Origin: Pyxidicoccus trucidator
Lineage (GTDB): Bacteria; Myxococcota; Myxococcia; Myxococcales; Myxococcaceae
DNA: 64,000 bases
Reading direction: 5' to 3'
NCBI RefSeq assembly: GCF_010894435.1
Contig: NZ_JAAIXZ010000030.1
Location: forward strand, 60,191 to 124,190
Part shown: piece after piece, positions 16,019-38,770 of the stretch
Position numbering within the stretch: position 1 is the stretch's first letter
Layout: each line of letters opens with the position of its first letter
The notes under the pieces: generated by a model
What the model was told of the DNA's origin: nothing
The model's database searches: none
Seen by the model: only the letters and a program-made list of their open reading frames with translations
Program-made: the position numbers and the translations under genes

Positions 16019-16831
16019 TCAGTCGTGGGGCTCTTCGTGGTCGGCGGTGTTCCGCTTCCAGTAGCCAATCACCCGGACCCAGCTCTTGTTCAGGTGGCGC
16101 TCGTCGACCAGGAACTCCCGGATGTTGCGCATCGAGGTGGCCTCTCCCGCCGCCCAGACGAAGCCGTCGCCCGGAGGCAAGGTCAGCCCGCGGATGGCCC
16201 GCTCCAGCAGGTCCGTGGCCCCCGGCGCCGCGCCGTTCCGGTGCAGCCAGGTCAGCTCCATGTTGGCGCGAGTCTCCAAGCGGATCTCCTCGGTGGCATC
16301 GCCGACCTCGAGGAAGACGATGGCGCGGGCACCGGCGGGAAGCTCCTCCAGCCTGCGGCTGATGGACGGCAGCCCGCTCGGGTCTCCCGCGAACAGGTAC
16401 CAGTCGAAGTCGTCGGCGACCATGAGCGAGCCCCGAGGCCCCGCGACGCCGATGAAGTCCCCCACCTTCGCCTTCGCGGCCCAGGTGGAGCCGGGCCCGG
16501 TGCCGTGCAGCACGAAGTCGAGGTCCAGCTCACCGGCGACGGGGTCATGGCGCCGCGGCGTGTAGTCGCGCGTCGCGGGCCGGGCGACGCCCTCCGGGAA
16601 GACGACGCCGTGCGGGCCCATGGTGGGCATCGCGGGCTTGAGCTCTCCCGGGTTGGGGATGAGCAGCTTCACGTGGTCGTCGGCGCTGTCGCTGTGGAAC
16701 CCCACCAGGTCCTCTCCGCCGAGCGTGACGCGCATCATGTGGGGCGTGAGCCGGGTGACCCGGCGGACTTCGAGGAGCCGGAACTTCACCGGGAAGGGGC
16801 CTCGACGGAACACTCTCTCTGCCACGGTCAT
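16019..16831 (-). CDS. Siderophore-interacting FAD-dependent ferric reductase (SIP/ViuB family)
   Basis: About 270 residues. The family has an FAD-binding barrel followed by an NAD(P)H-binding domain and reduces imported ferric siderophores in the cytoplasm, releasing Fe(II). Visible signatures are RVTLGGEDLVGF near residue 37, the long RDYTPRRHD motif that binds FAD (near residue 90), GPRGSLMVADDFDWYLFAGD near residue 133, and the C-terminal WVRVIGYWKRN typical of the family. Two starts overlap, GTG at 16834 and ATG at 16831; AGGAG suits the ATG better (eight bases). A strong Fur box lies 68 bases upstream. The enzyme completes the myxochelin uptake route. I recall a ViuB homologue called MxcB in Stigmatella but leave the symbol blank. 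Confidence 0.9.
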   Translation of the reverse strand: MTVAERVFRRGPFPVKFRLLEVRRVTRLTPHMMRVTLGGEDLVGFHSDSADDHVKLLIPNPGELKPAMPTMGPHGVVFPEGVARPATRDYTPRRHDPVAGELDLDFVLHGTGPGSTWAAKAKVGDFIGVAGPRGSLMVADDFDWYLFAGDPSGLPSISRRLEELPAGARAIVFLEVGDATEEIRLETRANMELTWLHRNGAAPGATDLLERAIRGLTLPPGDGFVWAAGEATSMRNIREFLVDERHLNKSWVRVIGYWKRNTADHEEPHD

Positions 16832-16898
16832 CACCTGCGCTCCTGGTTCATACGGCCTCCGACACCTCCCAGGAGCGTGTCGGGCTTGCCATTGACTC

Positions 16899-16917
16899 GA
16901 TAGTGACTCTCATTATC
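16899..16917. promoter_or_regulatory. Fur box upstream of the siderophore reductase gene
   Basis: On the minus strand the 19-mer reads GATAATGAGAGTCACTATC and matches the classical Fur box at 16 of 19 positions (differences at positions 9, 11 and 15). It lies 68 bases upstream of the reductase start and downstream of the stop of the GMC oxidoreductase gene, so the reductase is its only sensible target. Confidence 0.88.
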
Positions 16918-17000
16918 ATATTCACCACAAGGACGCACGGAGCAATGACGCCCGGGGAGCCGTGCCCGGACGCCTGGGGAGTGGCGTGTGGGTCCTCGAG

Positions 17001-17050
17001 CCGGGAGCCACCAGGCGGGCGCAGCGCCTCCACCGCGTGCGTGGCTCCGG
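17001..17050 (-). terminator. Possible GC-rich hairpin after the GMC oxidoreductase gene
   Basis: GGAGCCAC (17004-17011) pairs perfectly with GTGGCTCC (17041-17048). Two further G-C pairs extend it past one bulged base, around a 29-base GC-rich loop that can fold further. It sits just beyond the stop of the oxidoreductase gene and would separate it from the Fur-controlled reductase. The long loop and lack of a T-run make it uncertain. Confidence 0.3.
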
Positions 17051-17060
17051 TGCGCGGAAG

Positions 17061-18707
17061 CTACAGCCGTGCGTGGAGGAGGTCCGCGACGCGCAGGGCG
17101 TTGGCGGCGATGGTGAGCGAGGGGTTGATGCCGCCGCTGGACGGGAAGAACGACGCGTCCACCACGTAGAGGTTGTCCACGTCGTGGGCCCGGTTGCTCG
17201 GGTCCAGCACGCTCGTCTCGGGTGAGGTGCCGAAGCGGCACGTCCCACAGACGTGGCCGAGGTTGAGCGCGACGTCACGCGGATTGGAGATGAGCTTGAC
17301 CTTGAACTTCGGCTTCAGGGTGCGGAGGAACAGCCGTCGGGACAGGTCCACCCGGCGTCGCAGCTCGTCGTGGACGCGGTACTGGTAGTGCACGCCCCCA
17401 TCTTCGGACGTGCCGACGACGCGGTTCTCCGCATAGGGCAGGTCCTCCAGCACCGAGGCGAAGACGGCTCGCGCGCGGTAGATGCGAGCGCCGAGGTTGG
17501 CCACCAAGGGGAACAGCGGGCTCAGCACGCGCAGCCACGCCGGCAGCGAGTGCCCGCCCTGGAGCCAGCTCAGCACCTTCTTCTCGTCGATGGTGAAGGG
17601 GTGGGCGTGGAAGTTGCCCAGCTTCCCCTCCGCGTGCCGGTAGAAATCGTTGAGCGACACGCCGTGCGCCATGTCGAAGGACTTCAGGGAGCGGCGGGCC
17701 GTCACGAGGTAGTGGTCCGAGCAGTGGAGCATCAGGTTGCGCCCCACGAGGTCCCGGTTGTTGGCCAGCCCATTCGGATGCCGCGCGGAGACGGAGCGCC
17801 GCAGCAGCACCGGCGTGTTGAACGCGCCTGCCGCCAGGACGAAGACACGGCCCCGGACCTTGAACGTCTGCCCATCCCCTTCCCTGCGGCACACCGCGGC
17901 CTTGACGGCGCCGCCCTCCTCCTCCAGCGAGAGCACCTCGCACCAGTCGAGTATCCCGGCGTTGTGCGAGCGCAGCGCGGGACGCAGGCACACGCGCCCC
18001 GCGTCGTTGCGGCACTCCCGGGGGCACAGCGCGCCCACGCAGGTGTCGCAACCCGGCAACTGCTCGCAGGCATAGTGGATGCGGTAGGGATTCAGTCCCA
18101 GTTCCTGGAAGCCCTCGAGCAGCGCCTGCTCCTTGCCTACCGGCGCGGGCGGCTGCATGAGCTGGAATGACACTCCGGGACGCACCGGGTCCCCCGAGCC
18201 GCGCACGCGGAACAGCTCCTCCGCCTTCGTGTACCAGGGCGCCAGCTCATCATAGGAGACGGGCCAGGACTCGGGCAGGGTGGACGCCTCGCAGTCCGTC
18301 CTCCCACTGCGAGGCGTGAAGTCCTCCGGGAAGAAGCGGTCCATCACCATCCCGAACCGCGAGGACGAGCCTCCACCGCCCACCCCCAGCGGGTGCGGGA
18401 ACGAGCGCGGCTCACGCGCGTGCAGCTCCTGCCGCAGCGGCTCCGGCCACTGCCCGGCGCGCATGAGCCGCTCCTTCCGCGACGGGGCCACCAGCGCAGT
18501 CCCCTGGGTGGCTTCCATGGGCTCGGCTGGTGCCTCGGTGGACTGCCGTGCCGGGCCTCGCTCCAGGAAGAGTACGGACCGGCCCTGGCGGGCGAGCGCA
18601 TGGCCCAGCGTCGCGCCGCCCATGCCCGTGCCGACGACCACGACGTCCCAACCGTCCAGCTCCGTGTCACCGACACGTCGGGTCCGCACCGCTTCGGGTT
18701 GCATCAT
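17061..18707 (-). CDS. GMC-family FAD-dependent oxidoreductase with Cys-rich insert
   Basis: A 548-residue flavoenzyme. The N-terminal dinucleotide fold is VVVGTGMGGATLGHALARQG (residues about 22-41), followed by LFLERG. The C-terminal GMC signature is DNLYVVDASFFPSSGGINPS, with the family's usual Asn near the end. The middle of the protein holds a cysteine-rich stretch (CEQLPGCDTCVGALCPREC and one more Cys soon after). GMC enzymes oxidise alcohols or sugars; cholesterol oxidases and long-chain alcohol oxidases are relatives. No signal peptide is visible. It is divergent from the glycosyltransferase that opens the PKS-NRPS cluster, so oxidation of the sugar or lipid part of that product is plausible but not shown. 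Start: tandem ATGs at 18707 and 18704. Confidence 0.75.
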   Translation of the reverse strand: MMQPEAVRTRRVGDTELDGWDVVVVGTGMGGATLGHALARQGRSVLFLERGPARQSTEAPAEPMEATQGTALVAPSRKERLMRAGQWPEPLRQELHAREPRSFPHPLGVGGGGSSSRFGMVMDRFFPEDFTPRSGRTDCEASTLPESWPVSYDELAPWYTKAEELFRVRGSGDPVRPGVSFQLMQPPAPVGKEQALLEGFQELGLNPYRIHYACEQLPGCDTCVGALCPRECRNDAGRVCLRPALRSHNAGILDWCEVLSLEEEGGAVKAAVCRREGDGQTFKVRGRVFVLAAGAFNTPVLLRRSVSARHPNGLANNRDLVGRNLMLHCSDHYLVTARRSLKSFDMAHGVSLNDFYRHAEGKLGNFHAHPFTIDEKKVLSWLQGGHSLPAWLRVLSPLFPLVANLGARIYRARAVFASVLEDLPYAENRVVGTSEDGGVHYQYRVHDELRRRVDLSRRLFLRTLKPKFKVKLISNPRDVALNLGHVCGTCRFGTSPETSVLDPSNRAHDVDNLYVVDASFFPSSGGINPSLTIAANALRVADLLHARL

Positions 18708-19073
18708 CTCGAAATTTCTCCGGGCCCCTTACTGTCACAGGGTGGCGGGAGCTGAGAAGCACATCCTGGTCAATCCAACACATCTGGACTTCTACACTCG
18801 CAATGGCGTGTCACGGCCGCGCGACGAAAGTGCCGTCAATTTCGCTTGGCGATTGCGAGGGGCCGGCTCTATACGTTCGCTCGCTATGGCGCTTTCCCAT
18901 GGATACCAGCTTTTTCCGAGTGGGATTTGTCATTGCGCCCTCGACGGGCATTGAGCTGGCGGCCTTCGAGTTTCCACCCTGCTCCGCCTGGTGTCTGACG
19001 GCCCACCCGGGTCGTGACGAGATCGCTCCCATTCCCGCGGAGGGGTGTGCGCACCGGGTTCTTGGGAGAGTCG
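18708..19073. other. Divergent intergenic region at the head of the PKS-NRPS cluster
   Basis: 366 bases without a convincing gene lie between the divergent GMC oxidoreductase and glycosyltransferase. Short open frames here have no recognisable content. The stretch is AT-richer than its surroundings and is the obvious place for the promoters of both transcripts. A Shine-Dalgarno sequence (GGGAG, about 19064-19068) stands just before the glycosyltransferase start. I saw no Fur box in it. Confidence 0.7.
18846..18875 (+). promoter_or_regulatory. Weak candidate promoter for the PKS-NRPS cluster
   Basis: TTGGCG (18846-18851), an 18-base spacer and TATACG (18870-18875) form a sigma-70-like pair, each box matching consensus at four of six positions. 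It would leave a leader of about 190 bases before the glycosyltransferase start. This is pattern matching only. Confidence 0.25.
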
Positions 19074-20360
19074 ATGCACGCGGTACTGACGAACTTCGGG
19101 AGCACGGGAGACATCCTGCCGTTCGTGGCGCTGGAGCTGCGCCGCTACGGGCACAGGGCGGTGCTCGCGCTGCCGCCCTCCTTCGAGTCGCTGGCGCGCG
19201 GCCACGGCGTGGAGTTCGTCCCCGTGGGGGCGGACCTGCGAGGGGCCCAGGACGACATCACCCAGGCGCTGCTGGTGAGTCCGGAGCGCATTGGCGCTGC
19301 GGACCAACTCCAGACGATGTTCGGCCCCCTGGCTCAGGGCCTGCCTCGCATGCTGACGGACCTCCGTGCCGCCTGCGTGGGGGCGGATGTGCTCATCAGT
19401 GGGCGTGTGCAGCCCGCCGCGCGAATGGTGTACGACCTCACCGGCATCCCCTTCGTGTCCGTCTACGTGGAGCACTCGGGCAGCGGAGGTGGGCACCCGG
19501 CGTTCCAGGAGGCGGTGCGCGGCATCATCAACCCCGTGCGGGTGGGCGCGGGGCTTCCCCCGTTCCACAACCCGCTGGTGGACCAGGAGTCGCCGCAGCT
19601 CGTCCTCTACGCCATGAGCCAACACGTGCGCCCGCCGCCGCGCGACTGGCCCGGCCACCACCACATGGTGGGCTACTTCTTCCTGGACGGTGACGTGCTG
19701 GGTTGGGAGCCGCCCGCCGAGCTGCGCGACTTCCTGGCCGGCGGCGAGCTTCCGCTGTTCTTCACCTTCGGCAGCCTCAAGCACGAGGACCCGGACGCGT
19801 TCACCGACCTGCTGGTGGAGGCGGCACAGCGGGCCGGGCGCAGGGCCATCATCCAGCGGGGCTGGAGCGGGCTGGCGCGCAAGCCGCTGCCCCCCGGCTT
19901 CCTCGCGGTGGATGGGATGTTGCCCTACGCGTGGCTCTTCTCGCGCGTGTCGTGCGTCGTCCATCACAGCGGCGCGGGCACGTGCTCGCTGGCGTTTCGC
20001 GCGGGGGTCCCCCAGGTGCTGGTGCCGCACGCCTATGACCAGTTCCTCTGGGCGGACCTGGGACATGCCCGGGGCTGCGCTCCCGCGCCCCTGCCCGCCG
20101 CACGGCTGACCGCCGAGCACCTGGCCGCGGCCATCCAGGAGGCCCTGGTGTCCCCGCTCATCCGAGAGGCCTCCGCCGCCGTGGGCGAGCGTGTCCGGAC
20201 CGAGCAGGGCCTGCTCGTGGCGCGGCAGCACATCGAGGCGCTGCTGGCGCGGCTGGGACGCGCGGGAAGCGCCAAGGACGACTGGGGCGATGACGAGGCG
20301 CCCGGGGCGCGCCGCAACTCCGCCCTGGAGCGCCAGCGCGCGCGCAGGCGGGACTTCTGA
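19074..20360 (+). CDS. Family-1-type glycosyltransferase (macrolide/sterol UGT-like)
   Basis: About 428 residues with a GT-B layout. The N-terminal half begins HAVLTNFGSTGDILPFVALE, the glycine-rich loop of UGT/erythromycin-type transferases, in which GDILP is conserved. The C-terminal half has PLFFTFGSLKHEDPD, then the nucleotide-sugar signature region LFSRVSCVVHHSGAGTCSLA and GVPQVLVPHAYDQFLWADLG, the characteristic HHGGxGT-like and D-Q motifs. The open frame starts at 19014, but the ATG at 19074 follows GGGAG and starts right at the conserved fold. The gene ends 14 bases before the PKS. It probably transfers a sugar from a nucleotide donor to the lipopeptide, perhaps to the hydroxyl left by the PKS ketoreductase; that acceptor is an inference. 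Confidence 0.88.
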   Translation: MHAVLTNFGSTGDILPFVALELRRYGHRAVLALPPSFESLARGHGVEFVPVGADLRGAQDDITQALLVSPERIGAADQLQTMFGPLAQGLPRMLTDLRAACVGADVLISGRVQPAARMVYDLTGIPFVSVYVEHSGSGGGHPAFQEAVRGIINPVRVGAGLPPFHNPLVDQESPQLVLYAMSQHVRPPPRDWPGHHHMVGYFFLDGDVLGWEPPAELRDFLAGGELPLFFTFGSLKHEDPDAFTDLLVEAAQRAGRRAIIQRGWSGLARKPLPPGFLAVDGMLPYAWLFSRVSCVVHHSGAGTCSLAFRAGVPQVLVPHAYDQFLWADLGHARGCAPAPLPAARLTAEHLAAAIQEALVSPLIREASAAVGERVRTEQGLLVARQHIEALLARLGRAGSAKDDWGDDEAPGARRNSALERQRARRRDF

Positions 20361-20374
20361 CTTCCGACATCGAC

Positions 20375-23300
20375 ATGGGGACTCACACCATCATGGCTAC
20401 AGACAACAACTGGAACGGGCTGGAGCTTGCGATCATCGGAATGGCGTGCCGCTTCCCCGGTGCCCGTGATGTCGAGGCGTACTGGAAGAACCTGAGGGAG
20501 GGCGTGGAGTCCATCAGCTTCCTCCAGGAGTCGGAGCTGGAGCCCTCCATCCTGGAGGACCCGGCGGCACGCAAGGACCCGGGCTATGTGCGCGCCGCGG
20601 CCGTCGTCGATGGCGCGGAGGACTTCGACGCGTCCTTCTTCGGCCTGCCGCCCCGGGAAGCCGAGATGATGGACCCGCAGCACCGCGTGTTCCTGGAGTG
20701 CGCGTGGTCGGCGCTGGAGGACGCGGGATATGACCCGGAGCGCTACCGCGAGCGCATCGGCGTCTATGCGGGCGCGCGCACCAACACGTACGTCTTCAAC
20801 CTGTTCTCCAACCCCTCCACGCTGGGCAGCAGCGCGTTCGAGGTGGGGCTCGGCAACGACCTCGCCTTCCTCAGCACGCGGGTGTCGCACCTGATGAACC
20901 TGCGTGGGCCGGCGTACTCGCTGCACACCGCCTGCTCCACGGCGCTGGTGGCCGTCCACCTGGCCGGGCAGGCGTTGCTGGCGGGCGAGTGCCGAATCGC
21001 CCTGGCGGGAGGCGTGGCCATCCAGACGCCCCAGCGCACCGGCTACCTGCACCAGTACGGCGGCATCACCTCGCCGGATGGGCACTGCCGGGCCTTCGAC
21101 GCGAAGGCGCAGGGCACCCTGTTCGGCAATGGCGCCGGCGTGGTGGTGCTCAAGCGGCTGGAGGACGCGCTGGCGGACGGCGACACCGTCCACGCCATCA
21201 TCCGCGGCTCCGCCATCAACAACGACGGCTCGCAGAAGGCCAGCTTCGGCGCCCCCAGTCCCCAGGGGCAGGCGCGCGTCATCCGCGACGCGCTCTCCGC
21301 GGCGGACGTGGACGCGCGCAGCGTCACCTACGTGGAGGCCCACGGCACCGGCACGCAATTGGGTGACCCCATCGAGGTGCGGGCCCTCACCCGCGCGTTC
21401 CGCGCCAGCACCGACGAGGTGGGCTTCTGCGCACTCGGCTCGGTGAAGACGAACATCGGCCACCTCGACGCGGCCGCCGGCATCGCCAGCCTCATCAAGG
21501 CGGTGCTGTGCCTGAAGCACCGGGAGCTGCCGCCCACGCTGCACTTCGAGCAGCCCAACCCCCAGCTCGAGCTGCCCACCAGCCCCTTCTTCGTCAACAC
21601 CACCCTGCGCCAGTGGGAGCCCGGGGCCTTCCCGCGCCGCGCGGGGGTGAGCGCGTTCGGCATCGGCGGCACCAACGCGCACATCATCCTGGAAGAAGCG
21701 CCCGCGCGGGGGCCCGGGGCCGAGGCCCGCCCGTGGCACCTGCTGCCGCTGTCCGCCAGGACGGACACCGCGCTGGACACGGCGGCGTCGGAGCTGGCGT
21801 CGTGGCTGGAGCGTCACCCCGAGCAGCCCTTCGCGGACGTGGCCTACACGCTCCAGGTGGGCCGGCAGCACTTCAACCACCGCCGCATGGCCGTGGTGAA
21901 GGACCGCGAGCAGGCTGTGCGCGTGCTGCGCGGCGAGGAGCCCGAGCGCATCGTCAATGCCATCCAGGAGTCGCGCGCCCGCCCGGTGGTCTTCCTCTTC
22001 CCCGGCGGTGGCACGCAGTACGCGGGCATGGGCGCGGGGCTGTACGCCACCGAGCCTGACTTCCGCGCCGAGGTGGACCGGGTGGCCGCGCTCTTCCAGC
22101 CGCACGTCGGCCTGGACCTGCGCACGCTGCTCCTCGCGGAGCCGGGGACGGACGCGCCGGAGCTGTCGCGCAACGCGGTGGCCCTGCCCTCCATCTTCCT
22201 CATGGAGTACGCGCTGGCGCGGCTGTGGATGGCCTGGGGCGTGGAGCCGGAGTCGATGATCGGCCACAGCCTGGGCGAGTACGCGGCGGCATGCCTCGCG
22301 GGCGTGCTGTCGCTGGAGGATGCAGTGGCGCTGGTGGCGCTGCGCGGCCGGCTGATGGACACGCTGGCTCCGGGGGCCATGCTGAGCGTCAGCCTGTCCG
22401 AGGCGGAGCTGCTCCCGCTGCTGGGCACCAGCCTGGACCTGGCGGCGGTGAACGCGCCCACGCAATGCGTGGCCTCCGGTCCGGTGGAGGCCGTGGAGGC
22501 CCTGGCCGCGACGCTGACCTCGCGCGGCGTGGAGCACCGGCGGCTGCACGTGGAGGCGGCGGCGCACTCGCGGATGCTGGACGCCCTGCTGCCCGCCTTC
22601 CGCGAGAAGGTGTCCACCCTGAAGTTGCACCCGCCGGAGCGGCCCTACGTGTCGAGCATGACGGGCCGCCAGGTCACCGCGGAGGAAGTCACCCGTCCCG
22701 AGTACTGGGTGAGCCACCTGCGCCAGCCGGTGCGCTTCCAGGACGGCCTGCGCGTGCTGCTGGCCGAGCCCGCGCGTGTGCTGCTGGAGGTGGGCCCCGG
22801 CCAGTCCCTCATCGCGCTGGCGCGGCTCCAGGGCGAGCCCCCCGGCTCACGCCCCCTGGTCGCCTCCACGCGCCACCCGAAGGACTCGCAGCCCGGTGAG
22901 GCCTTCCTCCAGGGCGCGCTGGGCCGACTGTGGCTGGCGGGCGTGGAGGTGGACTGGGCCGGTGTCCACGCGCACGCCGCGCGGTGCCGCGTGCCCCTGC
23001 CCACCTACCCGTTCGAGCGTGAGCGCTTCTGGGTGCCCCCCGGAGAGCGCTCGGCCGCGGAGGCGTCGGCGAAGGCGCCCCGGGGCAAGCTGCCGGACGT
23101 GGCGGACTGGTTCCACCTGCCGACGTGGCGGCGCACCCCGCCGCCCGCGCTCACTCCGGAGACGCTGTCCCAGCCTCGCGGCTGGGTGGTCTTCACCGAC
23201 GATGGCCCGCTCGCAACGCGGCTGGTGGCCCTGCTGGAGGACGCGGGACAGGACGTCGTCACCGTGGCCGCGGGCACCTCGTTCTCGCGCGACGGTGAGC

Positions 23301-25015
23301 GGCGCTTCACGGCGGCGCCGGACCAGCCGGCGGACCACGCCGCGCTGATGAAGGCCCTGTCCGAGCGCACGCGGCGGCCGGAAGTCTTCGTCCACCTGTG
23401 GAGCCTCACGCCGCAGGGTGACGTCGGCTCGTCTCCGGAGCGCTTCCGGGCCGTGCAGTCGCGCGGCTACTACAGCGTGCTCGCCCTGGCGAAGGCACTG
23501 GCGGGCGCCGGCACCTCCGAGCCGGTGCGGCTGGAGGTCATCTCCAACCACGTGCATGACCCGGACGGAGTGGCCGAGGCCCTGCCCGAGAAGTCGACGA
23601 TGCTGGGCATCTGCAAGGTGCTGCCCCAGGAGCAGCAGCACGTCACCGCGCGCTGCATGGACGTGGTGCTGCCCTCGGACGGAGGCGTGGACGCGCTGGC
23701 CTCGCGGCTGCTGGCCGAGCTGGCCACGCCCTCGCGGAACCAGCTGGTGGCGTACCGGGGTGCCCGTCGCTGGGTGCAGGACTTCACGCCGACGCGGCTT
23801 TCGGGAGACTCCGCTCCCACGCGTCCGCTGCGCGAACGGGGCGTGTACCTCATCACGGGCGGTCTGGGTGGCGTGGGCCTGCTGCTGGCCGAGCACCTCG
23901 CGGAGACGCGGAAGGCACGGCTCGTGTTGCTGGGCCGCTCGCCGCTGCCTCCTCGTGACGAGTGGGGCGCGTGGCTCGCGGAGCACCGCGAGGATGACCG
24001 CATCAGCCGGCTCATCCACCGGGTGCAGCGCATGGAGGCGCAGGGCGCCGAGGTGCTCATCCTCGGTGCGGACGTCGCGGACACCGGGCGCATGCGCGAG
24101 GTGCTGGCCCAGGTGGACGCACGCTTCGGCGCGCTGCACGGTGTCCTGCACTGCGCCGGCGTCACGCATGGCGACTCGCTCTACAACGCGCTCGGCGACC
24201 TGGGCACGCAGGCGTCCGAGACGCAGTTCCGTCCCAAGGTCCACGGCGCCTACGTATTGGAGGAGGTGCTGCGCGGACGCACGCTGGACTTCGTGCTGCT
24301 CTTCTCCTCGAACGCCGCGGTGCTGGGCGGTCTGGGCTACCTCGCCTATGCGTCCGCCAACCTGTTCCTGGACGCGTTCGCCGCGCACCGTGCCCGGCCG
24401 GGAGACGGTGGCACACGCTGGGTGAGCGCCTCGTGGGACGGCTGGCCCGAGGAGACGAAGCACTACGCCGGCTTCCGCACCAGCATGGACCAGTACGCGA
24501 TGACGCGCGACGAGGGCGCGGACGCCGTGCGCCGGCTCGTCACGCTGGACCTGGACGGACCGGTGGTGGTGGCCACGGGTGACCTGGCCTACAGGCTGGC
24601 GGTGTGGATCCACCGCGACGCCCCGGTGAGCCGGCCCGGCGCGGGGAGCGCGGCGGCGCGGCAGGCGCGCAAGGGCCCGCACGTGCCTCCCGCCAACGAG
24701 GTGGAGCAGGCCATCGCGGGCATCTGGCAGGAGGTCCTCGGCCTCGAGGCCGTGGGCCGCCATGACAGCTTCTTCGACCTGGGCGGCCACTCGTTGCTGG
24801 CCACGCGCATCGTCGGGAGGCTGCGGTCGGCGTTCAAGGTGGACCTGCCTCTGGCGAAGCTGTTCGAGGCCTCCACCGTGGCGGGCCTCGCCCAGGCCGT
24901 CAGCGCCGCCCAGGCCGAGCAGGAAGAGGCGCTCTACCGGGAGCTGCTCGCGCAGGTGGTCGACATCCCCGAGGACCAGCTCGAGGCCGAGCTCGAGCGT
25001 GCCGGCGGCAACTGA
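20375..25015 (+). CDS. Type I polyketide synthase, KS-AT-KR-ACP
   Basis: About 1546 residues (1540 if the ATG at 20393 is used). Ketosynthase about 12-435, with Cys187 in HTACSTA and the two histidines in VEAHGTGTQLGDP and GSVKTNIGHLDAAAG. Acyltransferase about 530-830, Ser632 in IGHSLGEYAAA, with AAHS at the specificity loop. I would expect malonyl-CoA but this loop is not decisive. A structural half-KR follows. Ketoreductase about 1135-1400, with ITGGLGGVGLLLAEHLAE and catalytic Tyr1325 in LAYASAN. Acyl carrier protein with Ser1473 in GGHSLLATR. No loading domain, CoA ligase, dehydratase or methyltransferase is present, so it should extend an acyl chain delivered from elsewhere to a 3-hydroxyacyl thioester. 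The C-terminal EEALYRELLAQVVDIPEDQL may be a docking segment for the NRPS that follows. Confidence 0.93.
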   Translation: MGTHTIMATDNNWNGLELAIIGMACRFPGARDVEAYWKNLREGVESISFLQESELEPSILEDPAARKDPGYVRAAAVVDGAEDFDASFFGLPPREAEMMDPQHRVFLECAWSALEDAGYDPERYRERIGVYAGARTNTYVFNLFSNPSTLGSSAFEVGLGNDLAFLSTRVSHLMNLRGPAYSLHTACSTALVAVHLAGQALLAGECRIALAGGVAIQTPQRTGYLHQYGGITSPDGHCRAFDAKAQGTLFGNGAGVVVLKRLEDALADGDTVHAIIRGSAINNDGSQKASFGAPSPQGQARVIRDALSAADVDARSVTYVEAHGTGTQLGDPIEVRALTRAFRASTDEVGFCALGSVKTNIGHLDAAAGIASLIKAVLCLKHRELPPTLHFEQPNPQLELPTSPFFVNTTLRQWEPGAFPRRAGVSAFGIGGTNAHIILEEAPARGPGAEARPWHLLPLSARTDTALDTAASELASWLERHPEQPFADVAYTLQVGRQHFNHRRMAVVKDREQAVRVLRGEEPERIVNAIQESRARPVVFLFPGGGTQYAGMGAGLYATEPDFRAEVDRVAALFQPHVGLDLRTLLLAEPGTDAPELSRNAVALPSIFLMEYALARLWMAWGVEPESMIGHSLGEYAAACLAGVLSLEDAVALVALRGRLMDTLAPGAMLSVSLSEAELLPLLGTSLDLAAVNAPTQCVASGPVEAVEALAATLTSRGVEHRRLHVEAAAHSRMLDALLPAFREKVSTLKLHPPERPYVSSMTGRQVTAEEVTRPEYWVSHLRQPVRFQDGLRVLLAEPARVLLEVGPGQSLIALARLQGEPPGSRPLVASTRHPKDSQPGEAFLQGALGRLWLAGVEVDWAGVHAHAARCRVPLPTYPFERERFWVPPGERSAAEASAKAPRGKLPDVADWFHLPTWRRTPPPALTPETLSQPRGWVVFTDDGPLATRLVALLEDAGQDVVTVAAGTSFSRDGERRFTAAPDQPADHAALMKALSERTRRPEVFVHLWSLTPQGDVGSSPERFRAVQSRGYYSVLALAKALAGAGTSEPVRLEVISNHVHDPDGVAEALPEKSTMLGICKVLPQEQQHVTARCMDVVLPSDGGVDALASRLLAELATPSRNQLVAYRGARRWVQDFTPTRLSGDSAPTRPLRERGVYLITGGLGGVGLLLAEHLAETRKARLVLLGRSPLPPRDEWGAWLAEHREDDRISRLIHRVQRMEAQGAEVLILGADVADTGRMREVLAQVDARFGALHGVLHCAGVTHGDSLYNALGDLGTQASETQFRPKVHGAYVLEEVLRGRTLDFVLLFSSNAAVLGGLGYLAYASANLFLDAFAAHRARPGDGGTRWVSASWDGWPEETKHYAGFRTSMDQYAMTRDEGADAVRRLVTLDLDGPVVVATGDLAYRLAVWIHRDAPVSRPGAGSAAARQARKGPHVPPANEVEQAIAGIWQEVLGLEAVGRHDSFFDLGGHSLLATRIVGRLRSAFKVDLPLAKLFEASTVAGLAQAVSAAQAEQEEALYRELLAQVVDIPEDQLEAELERAGGN

Positions 25016-25138
25016 GCGCGCCACCTTCGCTCCCGTGGCCGGGCTGCATGGCCCGGGCGCCAGCCCCTCCTTCACTGCCTCCGCCCCGGCCTCGCCGCGT
25101 GGCGGGGGTATGTCCCTCCCCCTTCTGGGTTTTCCGCC

Positions 25139-38766
<13,628 letters not shown>

Positions 38767-38770
<4 letters not shown>

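Noticed and set aside
18708..19073. A small gene in the divergent intergenic region
   Set aside because: Short open frames have no ribosome site, no recognisable composition and no domain; the region reads as promoter sequence.
20033..22717. An 894-codon minus-strand frame opposite the PKS
   Set aside because: It is the complement of KS and AT coding sequence and its translation has no sensible domain.
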